DNA of 64,000 nucleotides from Cohnella hashimotonis (GTDB lineage Bacteria; Bacillota; Bacilli; Paenibacillales; Paenibacillaceae). The notes under the pieces are model-generated. The model saw only the letters and a program-made list of their open reading frames with translations, did no database searches and had not been told where the DNA came from. Position 1 is the first letter of the stretch; each line of letters starts with the position of its first letter. Shown here piece after piece: positions 9,740 through 19,000 of this stretch. Location: the NCBI RefSeq assembly GCF_030014955.1, contig NZ_JAGRPV010000001.1, positions 3,844,001 to 3,908,000 of the forward strand, written 5' to 3'. The position numbers were made by a program, and so were the translations under genes.

Positions 9740-9817
9740 TAGATTTGACCTCCTGATTGTCGAGTTCGGTTCGGCGTCGCCCGACGACGGCGCCTCCCTA
9801 TTCATAAGCTTATACAA

Positions 9818-9833
9818 TCGATCCGAGGATCGA
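9818..9833. promoter_or_regulatory. Palindrome in the promoter region of the sugar-binding gene
   Basis: TCGATCC and GGATCGA are separated by two bases, about 80 bases upstream of the GTG start. It is too short-looped for a terminator and has no T-run. It could be an operator or part of the 5' leader; the binder is unknown. Confidence 0.35.
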
Positions 9834-9841
9834 CATGTGTC

Positions 9842-9872
9842 TATTTGTCTTGAACTGTTCTGTATTTGTCTT
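9842..9872 (-). promoter_or_regulatory. Direct repeats, candidate response-regulator binding sites
   Basis: AAGACAAATA occurs twice in the minus-strand sense, 21 bp apart (9842-9851 and 9863-9872), which is two helical turns. AraC-type regulators usually bind such repeats. An 11-mer overlapping the distal copy (CAAATACAGAA, 9858-9868) recurs upstream of the kinase gene at 13234-13244. The distal copy touches the response-regulator stop codon. Role as YesN-type sites is inference. Confidence 0.45.
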
Positions 9873-11419
9873 TAAGCCTTATATTCACCGGGCGTTTTCC
9901 CGGTCATTTTCTTAAACAGCTGGCTGAAATGGGCGGCGTCCTTAAACCCCACCGCATAGGCCACTTCATAGTGCTTCAAGTTGGTCGTTGAAAGCTTCTC
10001 CTTGGCGATGCCGATCCGATGCTCCCATAATAAATCCCTAAAATTACGGCCCGTTTCTTTCTTGATGAGCCTGCTTAAATACGAATAATTAACGAAAAGC
10101 TCGTCCGCCAGCATTTGCAGCGTGATGTCCTCCATATAGCGGCTTTCAATGAACTTCATGGCGGCATCGATGTAATGAGCAGAAGCGCTTTGTCTGGCAG
10201 AACTTACGAGCGTTGCGGTTTTCTTCAGAAATTGTTCCATATATATCATCAAATCCGAAAGAATCGTAAAGGACAGAACGCTTTTGCGAACGGCGATCGT
10301 CTCCTCCGGGCTTGGTTGAATGCCGAAGGAATGCAGGGCTTGGCCCGCCGTCTCCACCATTTCCATACAGGCCTCCTGAATGCGCGTCTTGCTTATTCCT
10401 TCCAACATGAACGTTCTATTCAGGTTTTTTAAATAATCGGAGATTGGCGCTTCCTCTCCTTTGCGCAGCAGATCGGTCAGTTCGGAACGGTTCATCTCCG
10501 ATTGCTCCCGCTTCTGTTCCCGCATCGAGAGCAAGGCGGAGTAAGCAACGATCGAATTCCGTCCAATCAGCATCCGGTAATCCAAGCAGCTTTTGGCTTG
10601 TTCAAGCCCTTTCGGAAGCTCTGCCGCGGAGGGCAAAAGATCGCTGATGCCGATCGAAACGCTGTAACCGAACGACCCTTGGATCGCATCCAGAATGTGC
10701 CGGGCAACCTCCATCGCTTCGTGCGCCGATTGTTCCTTCGGAACGGCCGGGGGCATGAACAAAACCAAATAAACGCCGCTTTGCGACAGGGACGACCAGT
10801 AAGGATGCGGGTGCAATGTCATGACGTCGGCGATGAATTCGCGTATGGCAAGGTTTGAAAACGATTTTCCCGTATCGGCCAGAATACCCGCATTGTCAAT
10901 TTCGACGGAGAGGAAAACGGCCGATTGATTCATCGTTTCGAGCTCTCCGAGCAGACCGATCTTTTCCCGGTCCGGCGTCATGGGGGTCAACAGCGTCCGG
11001 ATCCATTCTTCCTGTTGAACCCATTCCGGTCTCCGACGATTCAACCGATGATCTCTGATCCACTTCACACGTTCTACGAGTTCGTCTTCGTGGAACGGTT
11101 TCGTGATAAAATCTACAGCCCCTAGCTTGACGGCCTGTTTGGCATATTCGAATTCGCCATGCGCGGTCAGAAAGATCACTTTCATATCGGGGAAGTCTTC
11201 GAGGACTTGTCTAGTCAACTCGATGCCATCCATGTAAGGCATTCGAATGTCGGTTATTAACACATCCGGCGCGTCAGCGTTCGTTCTGCTTAACGTTTCG
11301 TAGGCTTCCCAACCGTCGGCCGCTTGTCCGACGATCTTGCAGCCAAGACGATTCCAGGCCGGGAGAGAGACGATATAATCTCTGACGGCTTTTTCATCAT
11401 CTACGATAAATAGCTTCAT
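9872..11419 (-). CDS. YesN-like response regulator with AraC-type DNA-binding domain
   Basis: Output half of the two-component system. 515 aa. Receiver domain at about 1-120 with the acidic pocket at IVDDE and phospho-acceptor Asp57 in LITDIRMPYMDG, and Lys in FITKPF. The middle region of about 270 residues carries no domain I recognise. The C-terminal double helix-turn-helix of the AraC family (about 415-515) ends in VAYAVGFKDAAHFSQLFKK and TPGEYKA. The start overlaps the kinase stop by four bases. It most likely activates the adjacent importer and hydrolase genes when the kinase senses the glycan. Confidence 0.95.
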   Translation of the reverse strand: MKLFIVDDEKAVRDYIVSLPAWNRLGCKIVGQAADGWEAYETLSRTNADAPDVLITDIRMPYMDGIELTRQVLEDFPDMKVIFLTAHGEFEYAKQAVKLGAVDFITKPFHEDELVERVKWIRDHRLNRRRPEWVQQEEWIRTLLTPMTPDREKIGLLGELETMNQSAVFLSVEIDNAGILADTGKSFSNLAIREFIADVMTLHPHPYWSSLSQSGVYLVLFMPPAVPKEQSAHEAMEVARHILDAIQGSFGYSVSIGISDLLPSAAELPKGLEQAKSCLDYRMLIGRNSIVAYSALLSMREQKREQSEMNRSELTDLLRKGEEAPISDYLKNLNRTFMLEGISKTRIQEACMEMVETAGQALHSFGIQPSPEETIAVRKSVLSFTILSDLMIYMEQFLKKTATLVSSARQSASAHYIDAAMKFIESRYMEDITLQMLADELFVNYSYLSRLIKKETGRNFRDLLWEHRIGIAKEKLSTTNLKHYEVAYAVGFKDAAHFSQLFKKMTGKTPGEYKA

Positions 11420-13131
11420 GGTGCTTGGATCCCCTTTTCCGATGAAAAATCCGTTGACTCGTTCAATAGGATCGGCAAAAGCAGCGTTACGATCATCCCT
11501 CGTTCGCCTTGCCGCTTCTCAATGCCATAACGATCGCCGAAATGCAGCTTAATCCGGGATTCGATTCCTTTCAAGCCGGATCCCATCCCTTTGGAAACGC
11601 GGGGATGCGTTTGTGCTGAACCGCCGTTGTCCTCGATCTCGATCGCAAGATTAAACTGGCTCTCATAAGCTCTGATATCGATTCGGCCTACCCCGCGAAT
11701 ATGATCGATTCCGTGAATGAACGCATTTTCGATGATCGGTTGAAGAATAAGCTTCGGAACCTCGAGCCGTTTCAAGTGTTCGGGCAAGTCGATACTGTAT
11801 TCGAATCGGTCCTCGAAACGATATTGATGGATTTGCATATAGGTTTTCGCGAATTTCATCTCTACGTCCAGAGAAACGAAAGCTTCCCCCGGCGAAATCG
11901 AAAAACGAATAATGCTGGACAAGCTTTTCACGACGTAAGGGATCCGTTCGATATTTTCTTTAGATTTGGCCAGAATGCTCACGTATTCCAGAGTGTTGTG
12001 CAAAAAATGGGGGTTGAAATAAGTCCGGATCGCAGCCAATTGGGCCTCCTTCTGCTCAAGCTCTGCTTTATAGACCTTCTGGATCAATTCCTTCGTTTCC
12101 AGAATCATCCGATTAAAGCTATGACAGAGCTGCGCGATCTCATCGTGGGACCCGAAGTTTTCGATTAACTGGTAGTTTTCTTTCTGCGCTTTGCGCATGA
12201 GTTTGCTTAATGTAGCCAAGGGGCTGGTGATTTTTCGCAGTACGTAATAGGTAATGACGATGACCGCGATCCAGGACGCAAGCGCGACCGCGACCGAGAA
12301 GACGGCCAGCCTTCGGATTCCGGCGCTCGCTTCGGAAACGGGAATGCGGCTTACATATTTAAAGCCCGTCCATTTCGATTCTCTTTCCGTTGTTATGGTG
12401 TCTCCCGTCGCCGGCGAGGGAAGGAGCTCGCCGATTGAGCGTTGAAGGTCGGAGGATAACACGACATTGCTTGCGCTCGTAATGAAAAAAGAACCCGTGT
12501 CGTAGGAGTCGTATAAAGAATTCACTTTGATCGGATCCAGCAGGACGACCAAATTTCCGAGAACCGTTCCCATTTCCGGATCGACAAGTTGCAAATTGCA
12601 GATCAGCCGACGATGATCGACGAAAAACGCCCACTCCGGAACGCCTTGCTTCTCGAACGGCATGATGACGATCGCATCGTAATATTGAATGTCGGGGCCG
12701 GCACCAGCATAATATTGTTTACCATGAACGTCGAAGAGATGAATAGAGTCGGCGAGATCGCCAATGTTCTTGCCCATGTCGTCCAGCTCGATTTGCAGCA
12801 TTTCTTGCACCCTTTCCTCCAACGCCGCTCGTTCGGATGGCGCCAGCGGATACTTGTCCGGCGCCGAAGCGTTGCGAAGGAGAACGTTGACGAACCGATT
12901 GTCTCCGATGCCGGCAGCCTCCCTTGCGAATGCTTTAAAAACGCCGTCGATTTTATCCGAGGTCTCGGCCATGGTTTGCTTGAAAGACTGGTCGACATTA
13001 TTTTCAATAATTCTTTTCGATGTCACGTAGAAGGTTGCGCTTACAATGATTAACGGTACCAGCGTTAAGAGAGAATAGATTAACATCATTTTGTAGTGCA
13101 ATTTCGATCGAATGAACCGAACGACTCTCAC
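11416..13131 (-). CDS. YesM-like membrane sensor histidine kinase
   Basis: Sensor half of the two-component system. 571 aa. First membrane helix at about 16-37 (MMLIYSLLTLVPLIIVSA), an extracellular sensing domain of about 240 residues, a second helix near 275-300 (AVALASWIAVIVITYYVL), HAMP, then the His_kinase region. The phospho-His sits in FNPHFLHNTLEYV, a variant of the usual NPHFLYNTL. The ATPase domain has LQPIIENAFIHGI and a glycine loop GMGSGLKGI. Start: GTG at 13131 with AAGGAGAGG seven bases upstream; 39 further in-frame codons upstream lack a ribosome site. Coupled to the response-regulator gene by a 4-base overlap. Confidence 0.94.
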   Translation of the reverse strand: MRVVRFIRSKLHYKMMLIYSLLTLVPLIIVSATFYVTSKRIIENNVDQSFKQTMAETSDKIDGVFKAFAREAAGIGDNRFVNVLLRNASAPDKYPLAPSERAALEERVQEMLQIELDDMGKNIGDLADSIHLFDVHGKQYYAGAGPDIQYYDAIVIMPFEKQGVPEWAFFVDHRRLICNLQLVDPEMGTVLGNLVVLLDPIKVNSLYDSYDTGSFFITSASNVVLSSDLQRSIGELLPSPATGDTITTERESKWTGFKYVSRIPVSEASAGIRRLAVFSVAVALASWIAVIVITYYVLRKITSPLATLSKLMRKAQKENYQLIENFGSHDEIAQLCHSFNRMILETKELIQKVYKAELEQKEAQLAAIRTYFNPHFLHNTLEYVSILAKSKENIERIPYVVKSLSSIIRFSISPGEAFVSLDVEMKFAKTYMQIHQYRFEDRFEYSIDLPEHLKRLEVPKLILQPIIENAFIHGIDHIRGVGRIDIRAYESQFNLAIEIEDNGGSAQTHPRVSKGMGSGLKGIESRIKLHFGDRYGIEKRQGERGMIVTLLLPILLNESTDFSSEKGIQAP

Positions 13132-13233
13132 TGGTGAACCTCTCCTTGTCATCGACCGTATTCGAATGCATGTATCCTCTTTATCCTCCCAGAAGGCGGC
13201 GGCAACCGTCAATGCGTTGTTTTGCTTTATCCA

Positions 13234-13244
13234 TTCTGTATTTG
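13234..13244 (-). promoter_or_regulatory. Second copy of the CAAATACAGAA motif, upstream of the kinase gene
   Basis: The same 11 bases as at 9858-9868 lie about 105 bases before the kinase start. This suggests one regulator acts on both promoters, possibly autoregulation by the YesN-like protein. The flanks differ (TTTGT here, AAAGA there). Confidence 0.35.
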
Positions 13245-13254
13245 ACAAAGATAA

Positions 13255-13285
13255 GAGCTCCTTTCCGGAAGTACGGAAGGAGCTC
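13255..13285 (-). terminator. Terminator after the first DUF4038 glycosidase gene
   Basis: GAGCTCCTTTCCG pairs with CGGAAGGAGCTC (12 pairs with one bulge, 6-base loop), followed on the minus strand by TTATCTTTGTC. It lies 26 bases past the stop codon. Confidence 0.75.
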
Positions 13286-13310
13286 CATCTTCATGTCGAA
13301 CTTCGTCCTC

Positions 13311-15785
13311 TTATCGCAGCGAGAAGAGCTTTGCAACCTGGTCGCCCGTCAGCGCCCGGTCATATAATCGCAATTCGTCAATGTCGGCTTGTGCGTATTC
13401 GATATTCGAGGCAGATTGATAGCCGAGACGAATGGGGTTCGCTACGGTCATCAGTCCTCCTCTTATCTCACCGCTCATGCCCTCTTCCTCGCCGTCCACG
13501 TATACACGCGCATTTTTCCCGTCATAAGTAATGGTGACCTGATGCCATTGATCGGGCTGCAAGGGCCAATCAAATGCCGCAACCATACTGTACCAGCCCG
13601 TTTCCGGCGTATGCATGACGAAATGTCCCGCTCCGCTTGGCAAAATCGTCAATCTGAACGCATTGTCCGTATCTCCGCCTTCCTTGCCGATCAAGGAATA
13701 ATTGAGCTTCGGGAGCCTTGTCATGTTCACCCATAGGGAGATGGTAAATTGCTCCTTGCCATCCAATGCTCCGCTATCGATTTCAGCATAATCGTCTACG
13801 CCATCCAGAGAGAGCGCGTTGCCGGCAACTCCACCGGGTATAATCTCCGCTCCGTTCTTCAACTGGGCCGGCGAACCGGACCCGGGAGATTCCACAGACG
13901 TATTGCCCGTCTTTTCGTCGAATTTCCATGTCGATACCGGCACGGGTAGTTCCCCCTCCTGGCCGGTCTGAACGAAGCAACGCGATTCCGCCTGCAAGGA
14001 GTCGGCGATCTTTTGCTGAATCACCGGATCGAGAACGGCATTTTTCTTATTCTTATTGTCTGGCTTCCCTTTCTTTTGCTTCTCGAGCAGCAGCACCCAA
14101 TCCTCGTTGTTCGGCTTGGCGGGAATGCACCAGCTAGAAGTTTTTGCCTTGACCGTCTCCGGAATGCTGTAGTACACCCCTTGACGCGGGTCGAACCAGT
14201 AAGCGTTATATATCGCGGTGTTGTCCATTTTCTTCAATGTTCCGGTGGCTGCATCGTTGTTGTAAAAAAAGACGACATAGGTGTCGTTACCGTCCGATGA
14301 CAGCAGCGATCGGGTAGTGTCCTTAAAAGAGGCCCAGGCTCCGTCGTTAAATCGAGGAACGAGCGCCCACCATTTCAGCGCACTATAAAATCTTTTGAAG
14401 TCGGTCAATTGATCTCCCGTTTTCAAATTCGCGCCGTCAAACCACCAGTAGTACCGGCCAGGCATCTCGGAAGCCGTTCCGAAGTCGTCCGGTTCTCCCT
14501 TTTTCGAATAAATATCGTTCCACACGCCCGCTGCCCCATACCCGTACCCGTACATTCCATACTGGAACGCTTTGTATGCCGCGCCCAATGCGCCTCTGTT
14601 ATCGGTCCAAAATTGGTCGTAACCGCTTTCGTACAACACGGCGGGTTTGGATGGAGAAGCGTTCCAGAAGGATTTGGCTACCCTCATGCCGGAGAGATTG
14701 CCCTGCCATTGAACCGCCCAGCCGTCATGATACGGTTTTCCCGACCAACTGGAGCTCGCCGGCAGCGTCGAATTCGTACTTTCCATATGCGGCATGATCG
14801 GGTGTTTGTATGCGTCGTTGTCGGCCAGGCTCTGCCCCACGGCAAACCACTTGCCCATCGTTTCTTCGTTATAGTTCCCGTACATATTTTTGTCGATCTC
14901 TTGCGCGATCGTCCAGATCACCGGATACGCACCGAAGCGGGCCACCCAATAAGTCGCGATTCGAGCCATGTAGTCTTCGGTATAAATCGGATACTGCGAC
15001 GGGTCGAGCGCCCATGTCACTTGCGCATTTGCGTGTACGAGTCCGCTGTCGGCGATATATTTGAACTTCCGATCCAGATTGCGGAAGCCTTCCAGATCGT
15101 CTGCCGTAAAGCCGTCGCTTAAATTCGCCGTTTTCTCTTCGTCCGCTCCGGTGTGCGTTCCGCCATGCGGCTGCCAGATTGGCTCCGATTGATATACGGT
15201 GAACCCTTGGTCCTTTCGTTTGTCGACCATGTACTTGAACTGCGAAGCGACTCCGGGCGCATTGGACGTGGAGAATCGCTCATGCGGCAGGATCCAATGC
15301 GTATCTCCCAAGTAAAAGAACGGCGTTCCGTCCGCATAACTCAAGTGCCTGCCACTGTCGCTTACCTTCAGAAATCCGTGCTTGTAGATATCCAGGTCAC
15401 CTTTGTACTTCTGACTCAAAACTTGGCCGGCTTGATTGTGAAGCCCTGTATCGGACGGATCGGAAGCGGTGACCCGATAGCTCCACATCCCCGGTTCGGT
15501 CGGCGCGAACCGGATTTTCCACGTGCGTCCGCCATCCCAATAGCCGGGCCGAGTAATGATCGTTTGACCCGGACCGAAGAACGTCGCCGAAATTTGGACA
15601 TCCTTGAACGGGTCTGAATAATCTTTTTTACTGGTCAATGTAATTTCCGCGACTTTCCACTGCTCGACTTTGACGATGGGAGAGGCATGGTTTGCGGATC
15701 CCTCAGGGGCGTTCGATCCGGCCCACAGTCCAAGCACAAGCAAACAAACCATCAATCTGGCTGGCAGTCTCCATTTTCGATTCAT
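13311..15785 (-). CDS. Secreted DUF5060/DUF4038 glycoside hydrolase with C-terminal LamG domain
   Basis: Extracellular glycosidase of unproven specificity. 824 aa. Signal peptide at about 1-32. DUF5060 beta-sandwich (about 35-115) with TFFGPGQ-like and PGYWDGGRTWKIRF. DUF4038 TIM barrel (about 135-480) opening HGFLKVSDSGRHL and FFYLGDTHWILPHERF. A Collagen_bind_2-like domain (about 490-580) has YNAYWFDPRQG and NNEDWVLLLE. A LamG/concanavalin-like domain from about residue 620 has LDGVDDYAEI, ISLWVN and ARVYVDGEE. DUF4038 plus Collagen_bind_2 is the architecture of GH140 apiosidases, so a pectin side-chain role is possible, but DUF5060 is extra. Starts 21 bases after the stop of the related 1040-aa gene. 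Confidence 0.88.
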   Translation of the reverse strand: MNRKWRLPARLMVCLLVLGLWAGSNAPEGSANHASPIVKVEQWKVAEITLTSKKDYSDPFKDVQISATFFGPGQTIITRPGYWDGGRTWKIRFAPTEPGMWSYRVTASDPSDTGLHNQAGQVLSQKYKGDLDIYKHGFLKVSDSGRHLSYADGTPFFYLGDTHWILPHERFSTSNAPGVASQFKYMVDKRKDQGFTVYQSEPIWQPHGGTHTGADEEKTANLSDGFTADDLEGFRNLDRKFKYIADSGLVHANAQVTWALDPSQYPIYTEDYMARIATYWVARFGAYPVIWTIAQEIDKNMYGNYNEETMGKWFAVGQSLADNDAYKHPIMPHMESTNSTLPASSSWSGKPYHDGWAVQWQGNLSGMRVAKSFWNASPSKPAVLYESGYDQFWTDNRGALGAAYKAFQYGMYGYGYGAAGVWNDIYSKKGEPDDFGTASEMPGRYYWWFDGANLKTGDQLTDFKRFYSALKWWALVPRFNDGAWASFKDTTRSLLSSDGNDTYVVFFYNNDAATGTLKKMDNTAIYNAYWFDPRQGVYYSIPETVKAKTSSWCIPAKPNNEDWVLLLEKQKKGKPDNKNKKNAVLDPVIQQKIADSLQAESRCFVQTGQEGELPVPVSTWKFDEKTGNTSVESPGSGSPAQLKNGAEIIPGGVAGNALSLDGVDDYAEIDSGALDGKEQFTISLWVNMTRLPKLNYSLIGKEGGDTDNAFRLTILPSGAGHFVMHTPETGWYSMVAAFDWPLQPDQWHQVTITYDGKNARVYVDGEEEGMSGEIRGGLMTVANPIRLGYQSASNIEYAQADIDELRLYDRALTGDQVAKLFSLR

Positions 15786-15806
15786 TCGTACGCGTCCTCC
15801 CCTATA

Positions 15807-18800
15807 TCAATATATTGCAAATTCGTAGATTACAGGTTGCATCGTTCCGGAAGTAAAGTAGAGTCGCGCTTTGCTTCCAGTGACAGAAGGGAAGTTTACG
15901 GTCCTTGGCGTATTCGCATCGCCAATCGTCGTTCCCGTGTATGCCGTGGCCCATGAAGAACCGTTCCAGTATTCAATTCTGTAGCCTGTCGTGCGATTTC
16001 CGTATTCCGTGATTACCGCTTTGCTGAAAGTTACCGATTGTCCGAAATCAACCGATAGCCATTGCCCGGAGAACAATTGATTGCCGGCTTGCCAGTCGGT
16101 CGCGAGCAACCCGTCAAACGCCTGATCGGCGGATTGACCGGCATCGTACTGTGAAGAACTGCCGTAATTGGATATGGGTTTATTTAGGGCATGATTTCGA
16201 TTCAGGAGTTCAAACTCGTAGATAATAGGTTGAAACCCTGTACCGCCCGTAAAAAATAGTCGAGCCTTACTCGCAGTTACGGTTGGAAATGTAACCGTGA
16301 GCGGCGAGCCATAATCGCCAATGGTCGTTCCCGTATAAGCCGCAGCCCACCCCGAGCCGTTCCAGTATTGAACCTGGAATCCCGTCGTACGCTGGCCATA
16401 TTCGCTTATCACGGCGGTATTAAAGGTTAAATTGCTGCCGAAATCGACTTGTATCCATTCATTCGCATAATGCCCCGATGCGGCTTGCCAGTTAGAAGCG
16501 GAACCATCGAACGCCTTTGCGGCAGTTTGGCTGGCATCGTATTGCGAGGAACTGCTGTAAGTTCGATTAAGCGCCAAATTCTGAGCCAACAGTTTGTAAT
16601 ACGCAATGGATTGCGGACTGCTCGCCATCCCGCTCTTTACGGCAATGGCTTTCAGGACAATGGTCTCGGGGTAAGGCGATGTAACCAGCAAAGGACCGGT
16701 GTATACTGGACTTGAGGTCGTCGGCGTCGTTCCGTCGGTTGTGTAATGAATCGTTGCGCCGGTAGTGGTTGAAGTGATCGCTACGCCTTGCATGGAATCG
16801 TAGGTCCCTCCGCCGATGCTCATTTTCGGAGGATTCACCGTATTCGTGATCTTGGTAACCCATAATGTCCAATCTTCCGTAGAAGGTTGGACGGGAATGC
16901 TCCATTGCCCTGATGCGTTCGGAGAAAATCCTGGGTTTATCGTCGAATATTTTCCGGTACGCGGATTAAACCAGCTTGCCATATAGGTTTCTGAAGCATT
17001 CAAGCCATTCAGCGTACCGCTATAGGTCGTTGACGTTGAAGGCAAATATGCCACAATCGTTGACCGATCGACGTTTGTTTTGGCAGCCGGTCTTTGCGTT
17101 CCCGAGGGAGCCCCGATCCAGGAAATAACGGAAGCATCGGGTTTCAACGACCACCAAATCGCAGCCTCGAAGAAGTCTTTCATATAACGCATTTGTTCTC
17201 CGGCCGGCTTATCGATGGCATTGTACCAGGGGGTCGGGACACCGCCCCACACTTGCCAAGTGTCATTGCCGTCCCAAGTTGCTTGCCATAATCCTTCAGC
17301 GCCATAGGAGAACCCTGCACTGCCTGCCATATTCGCATTCCAGGCTGTTTCCCTCGTATAAGAAGAAGGTATACCGTTAATATTCTCATAATTGGCCTCG
17401 CCTTCAATTACAACTTTGGTCGGCGTCGCATTGTAATGATTCAACCAGTAACTTTTGTCCAGTAAAGCGCCGTGCCCTCCCTGCAGAAAATCGATATGAT
17501 AAGCATTGTCATTGCGAAACGCAATCGTATTCGTGTAATCATTGTGAAGCGTATTGGCCCGTTTATATGCGTCTATAGCGTAGGTGTAATCGAGTACGTT
17601 TTTCCAACTGGCCGCGCTACCCTGACCATACTCCCCTCCGCCTGTCCACACCGTTGGATAAGCACCGTACCTGGCCACAATATACTTGGCCATTCTTTTG
17701 TAATCATCTTCGTTGCCGCTGTCCAGCAGCCTTCCCCAGTCGATGCCCAACGCTGCGACCAGTCCGTTTTCAACGGCATATTGAATGCGAAGATCGCAGT
17801 TTTGCCAGAAACCGGGGTTCAAGTCCGAAGCGAATCCGTTCCAATTCAATAGAGAATTCGTCCCGCTGTATACTTTAAATTCCCGAATGGACGGAACGCT
17901 GCCTCCGGCTGCTCCGGTGATCGAAATCCTAACATATCTGGCCGTCGCCGCTACGGGATCGGAGAAGCGATCTCCGGAAACGCCTGCCGTGCGGTCAACC
18001 AGCGTCGTGTAAGCGACATTATCGGCAGAACCTTCGATTTTGTAACTCCACGTGTCGTTCGCTCCGAATAAAGTGTCGATTTTACTAAGCGTCGTATTGG
18101 ATTTAAGATCGATGGAAAACCACTGGGGATAAACGTTTGTGGCGGCCTTCCACATCGTCCCTTCTCGATTGTCCAGCGCTTTGGTAGGATGGGCCACGTA
18201 ACTATCGTATAGGCTGCTCGAAGAAATAAAACTCGATGCATTCGCATCATACCGATTGTAATTCCAGACATGACCGCCCTCATTGTAGGTCCCGCTCGAA
18301 CTCACATCGCCCTGCTCAAAAGCAAAAAAGTTCATCTGATAGACCGAATATCCTTGTTTAACCCGTTTATCCACCATTCCCTTATACTGCGATGACCATC
18401 TCGAATCATTCGAAGCGGACCATCTTTCCCGAAAAGACAGTCCCATCCAATGGGTGTCCGCCAACCAATAGAAAGGCGTTCCATCGTTGTAGGTCAGGTA
18501 GCGATTCGAAGAATCGGATTTTAAAAATCCATGTTTATAGATGCTCAAAGAGCCCGAATAAGGTTGGCTCACTACGGTTCCGGTTTGTCCGTGCAATCCC
18601 GTATCCGTCGGATCCGAAGCCGTAGTCGTAAAGGTCCAAGTGCCAGTTACGGTAGGCGCAAACCGGATTTTCCATGTATCCCCCCCATCCCAAAAACCCG
18701 GAATCGTTAAGCTTATGCCGCCGGGTCCGGTAAACGTGGCGCTGATATCTACATCCAAATAAGGGTTGGAGTAGCTTTTCGAGCTATGCAAGGTAATGTC

Positions 18801-18929
18801 TACCGCTTTCCACAGTTCGGCAGCATAGGCGGCGGCATACGCTCTCGGAGCTGAAATAGACAACTGACCTGCTACAAGCGAAATAAATAGGACCATCGAA
18901 GTCATCACCAGCATAACTCGGCTTTTCAT
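15807..18929 (-). CDS. Secreted DUF5060/DUF4038 glycosidase with three F5/8 (discoidin) domains, one nested in the barrel
   Basis: Extracellular glycosidase related to the downstream 824-aa protein. 1040 aa. Signal peptide ending near AYAAAYA; DUF5060 (about 35-115) with PGFWDGGDTWKIRF; DUF4038 begins HGFLKSDSSNRYL and FYWLADTHWMGLSF. After MNFFAFEQG the barrel is interrupted by a whole F5/8 type C domain (about 225-365, with ALDNREGTMWKA and ATARYVRISI) and resumes at SDLNPGFWQNCDLRIQYA. Then come a Collagen_bind_2-like domain, a chitobiase-type beta domain (TIHYTTDGTTPT) and two tandem F5/8 domains sharing SSSQYDA and YGQRTTGFQVQYWNGS-type stretches. Start ATG at 18929 has GGAGGA 12 bases upstream; a longer TTG reading would start inside the cre-like site. 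Confidence 0.88.
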   Translation of the reverse strand: MKSRVMLVMTSMVLFISLVAGQLSISAPRAYAAAYAAELWKAVDITLHSSKSYSNPYLDVDISATFTGPGGISLTIPGFWDGGDTWKIRFAPTVTGTWTFTTTASDPTDTGLHGQTGTVVSQPYSGSLSIYKHGFLKSDSSNRYLTYNDGTPFYWLADTHWMGLSFRERWSASNDSRWSSQYKGMVDKRVKQGYSVYQMNFFAFEQGDVSSSGTYNEGGHVWNYNRYDANASSFISSSSLYDSYVAHPTKALDNREGTMWKAATNVYPQWFSIDLKSNTTLSKIDTLFGANDTWSYKIEGSADNVAYTTLVDRTAGVSGDRFSDPVAATARYVRISITGAAGGSVPSIREFKVYSGTNSLLNWNGFASDLNPGFWQNCDLRIQYAVENGLVAALGIDWGRLLDSGNEDDYKRMAKYIVARYGAYPTVWTGGGEYGQGSAASWKNVLDYTYAIDAYKRANTLHNDYTNTIAFRNDNAYHIDFLQGGHGALLDKSYWLNHYNATPTKVVIEGEANYENINGIPSSYTRETAWNANMAGSAGFSYGAEGLWQATWDGNDTWQVWGGVPTPWYNAIDKPAGEQMRYMKDFFEAAIWWSLKPDASVISWIGAPSGTQRPAAKTNVDRSTIVAYLPSTSTTYSGTLNGLNASETYMASWFNPRTGKYSTINPGFSPNASGQWSIPVQPSTEDWTLWVTKITNTVNPPKMSIGGGTYDSMQGVAITSTTTGATIHYTTDGTTPTTSSPVYTGPLLVTSPYPETIVLKAIAVKSGMASSPQSIAYYKLLAQNLALNRTYSSSSQYDASQTAAKAFDGSASNWQAASGHYANEWIQVDFGSNLTFNTAVISEYGQRTTGFQVQYWNGSGWAAAYTGTTIGDYGSPLTVTFPTVTASKARLFFTGGTGFQPIIYEFELLNRNHALNKPISNYGSSSQYDAGQSADQAFDGLLATDWQAGNQLFSGQWLSVDFGQSVTFSKAVITEYGNRTTGYRIEYWNGSSWATAYTGTTIGDANTPRTVNFPSVTGSKARLYFTSGTMQPVIYEFAIY

Positions 18930-18986
18930 TTGCGGATCTCGTCCTCCTCCGGATTGCTTTAGATTAGATGAGCTTCTTTTCTTATG

Positions 18987-19000
18987 ATTAAGCGCTTTCA
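18987..19000 (-). promoter_or_regulatory. cre-like catabolite-control (CcpA) site
   Basis: TGAAAGCGCTTAAT matches the Bacillus cre consensus TGWAARCGYTWNCW at 13 of 14 positions. It lies 58 bases upstream of the chosen start of the 1040-aa glycosidase, a position suited to CcpA repression when preferred sugars are present. Function is inferred. Confidence 0.6.
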
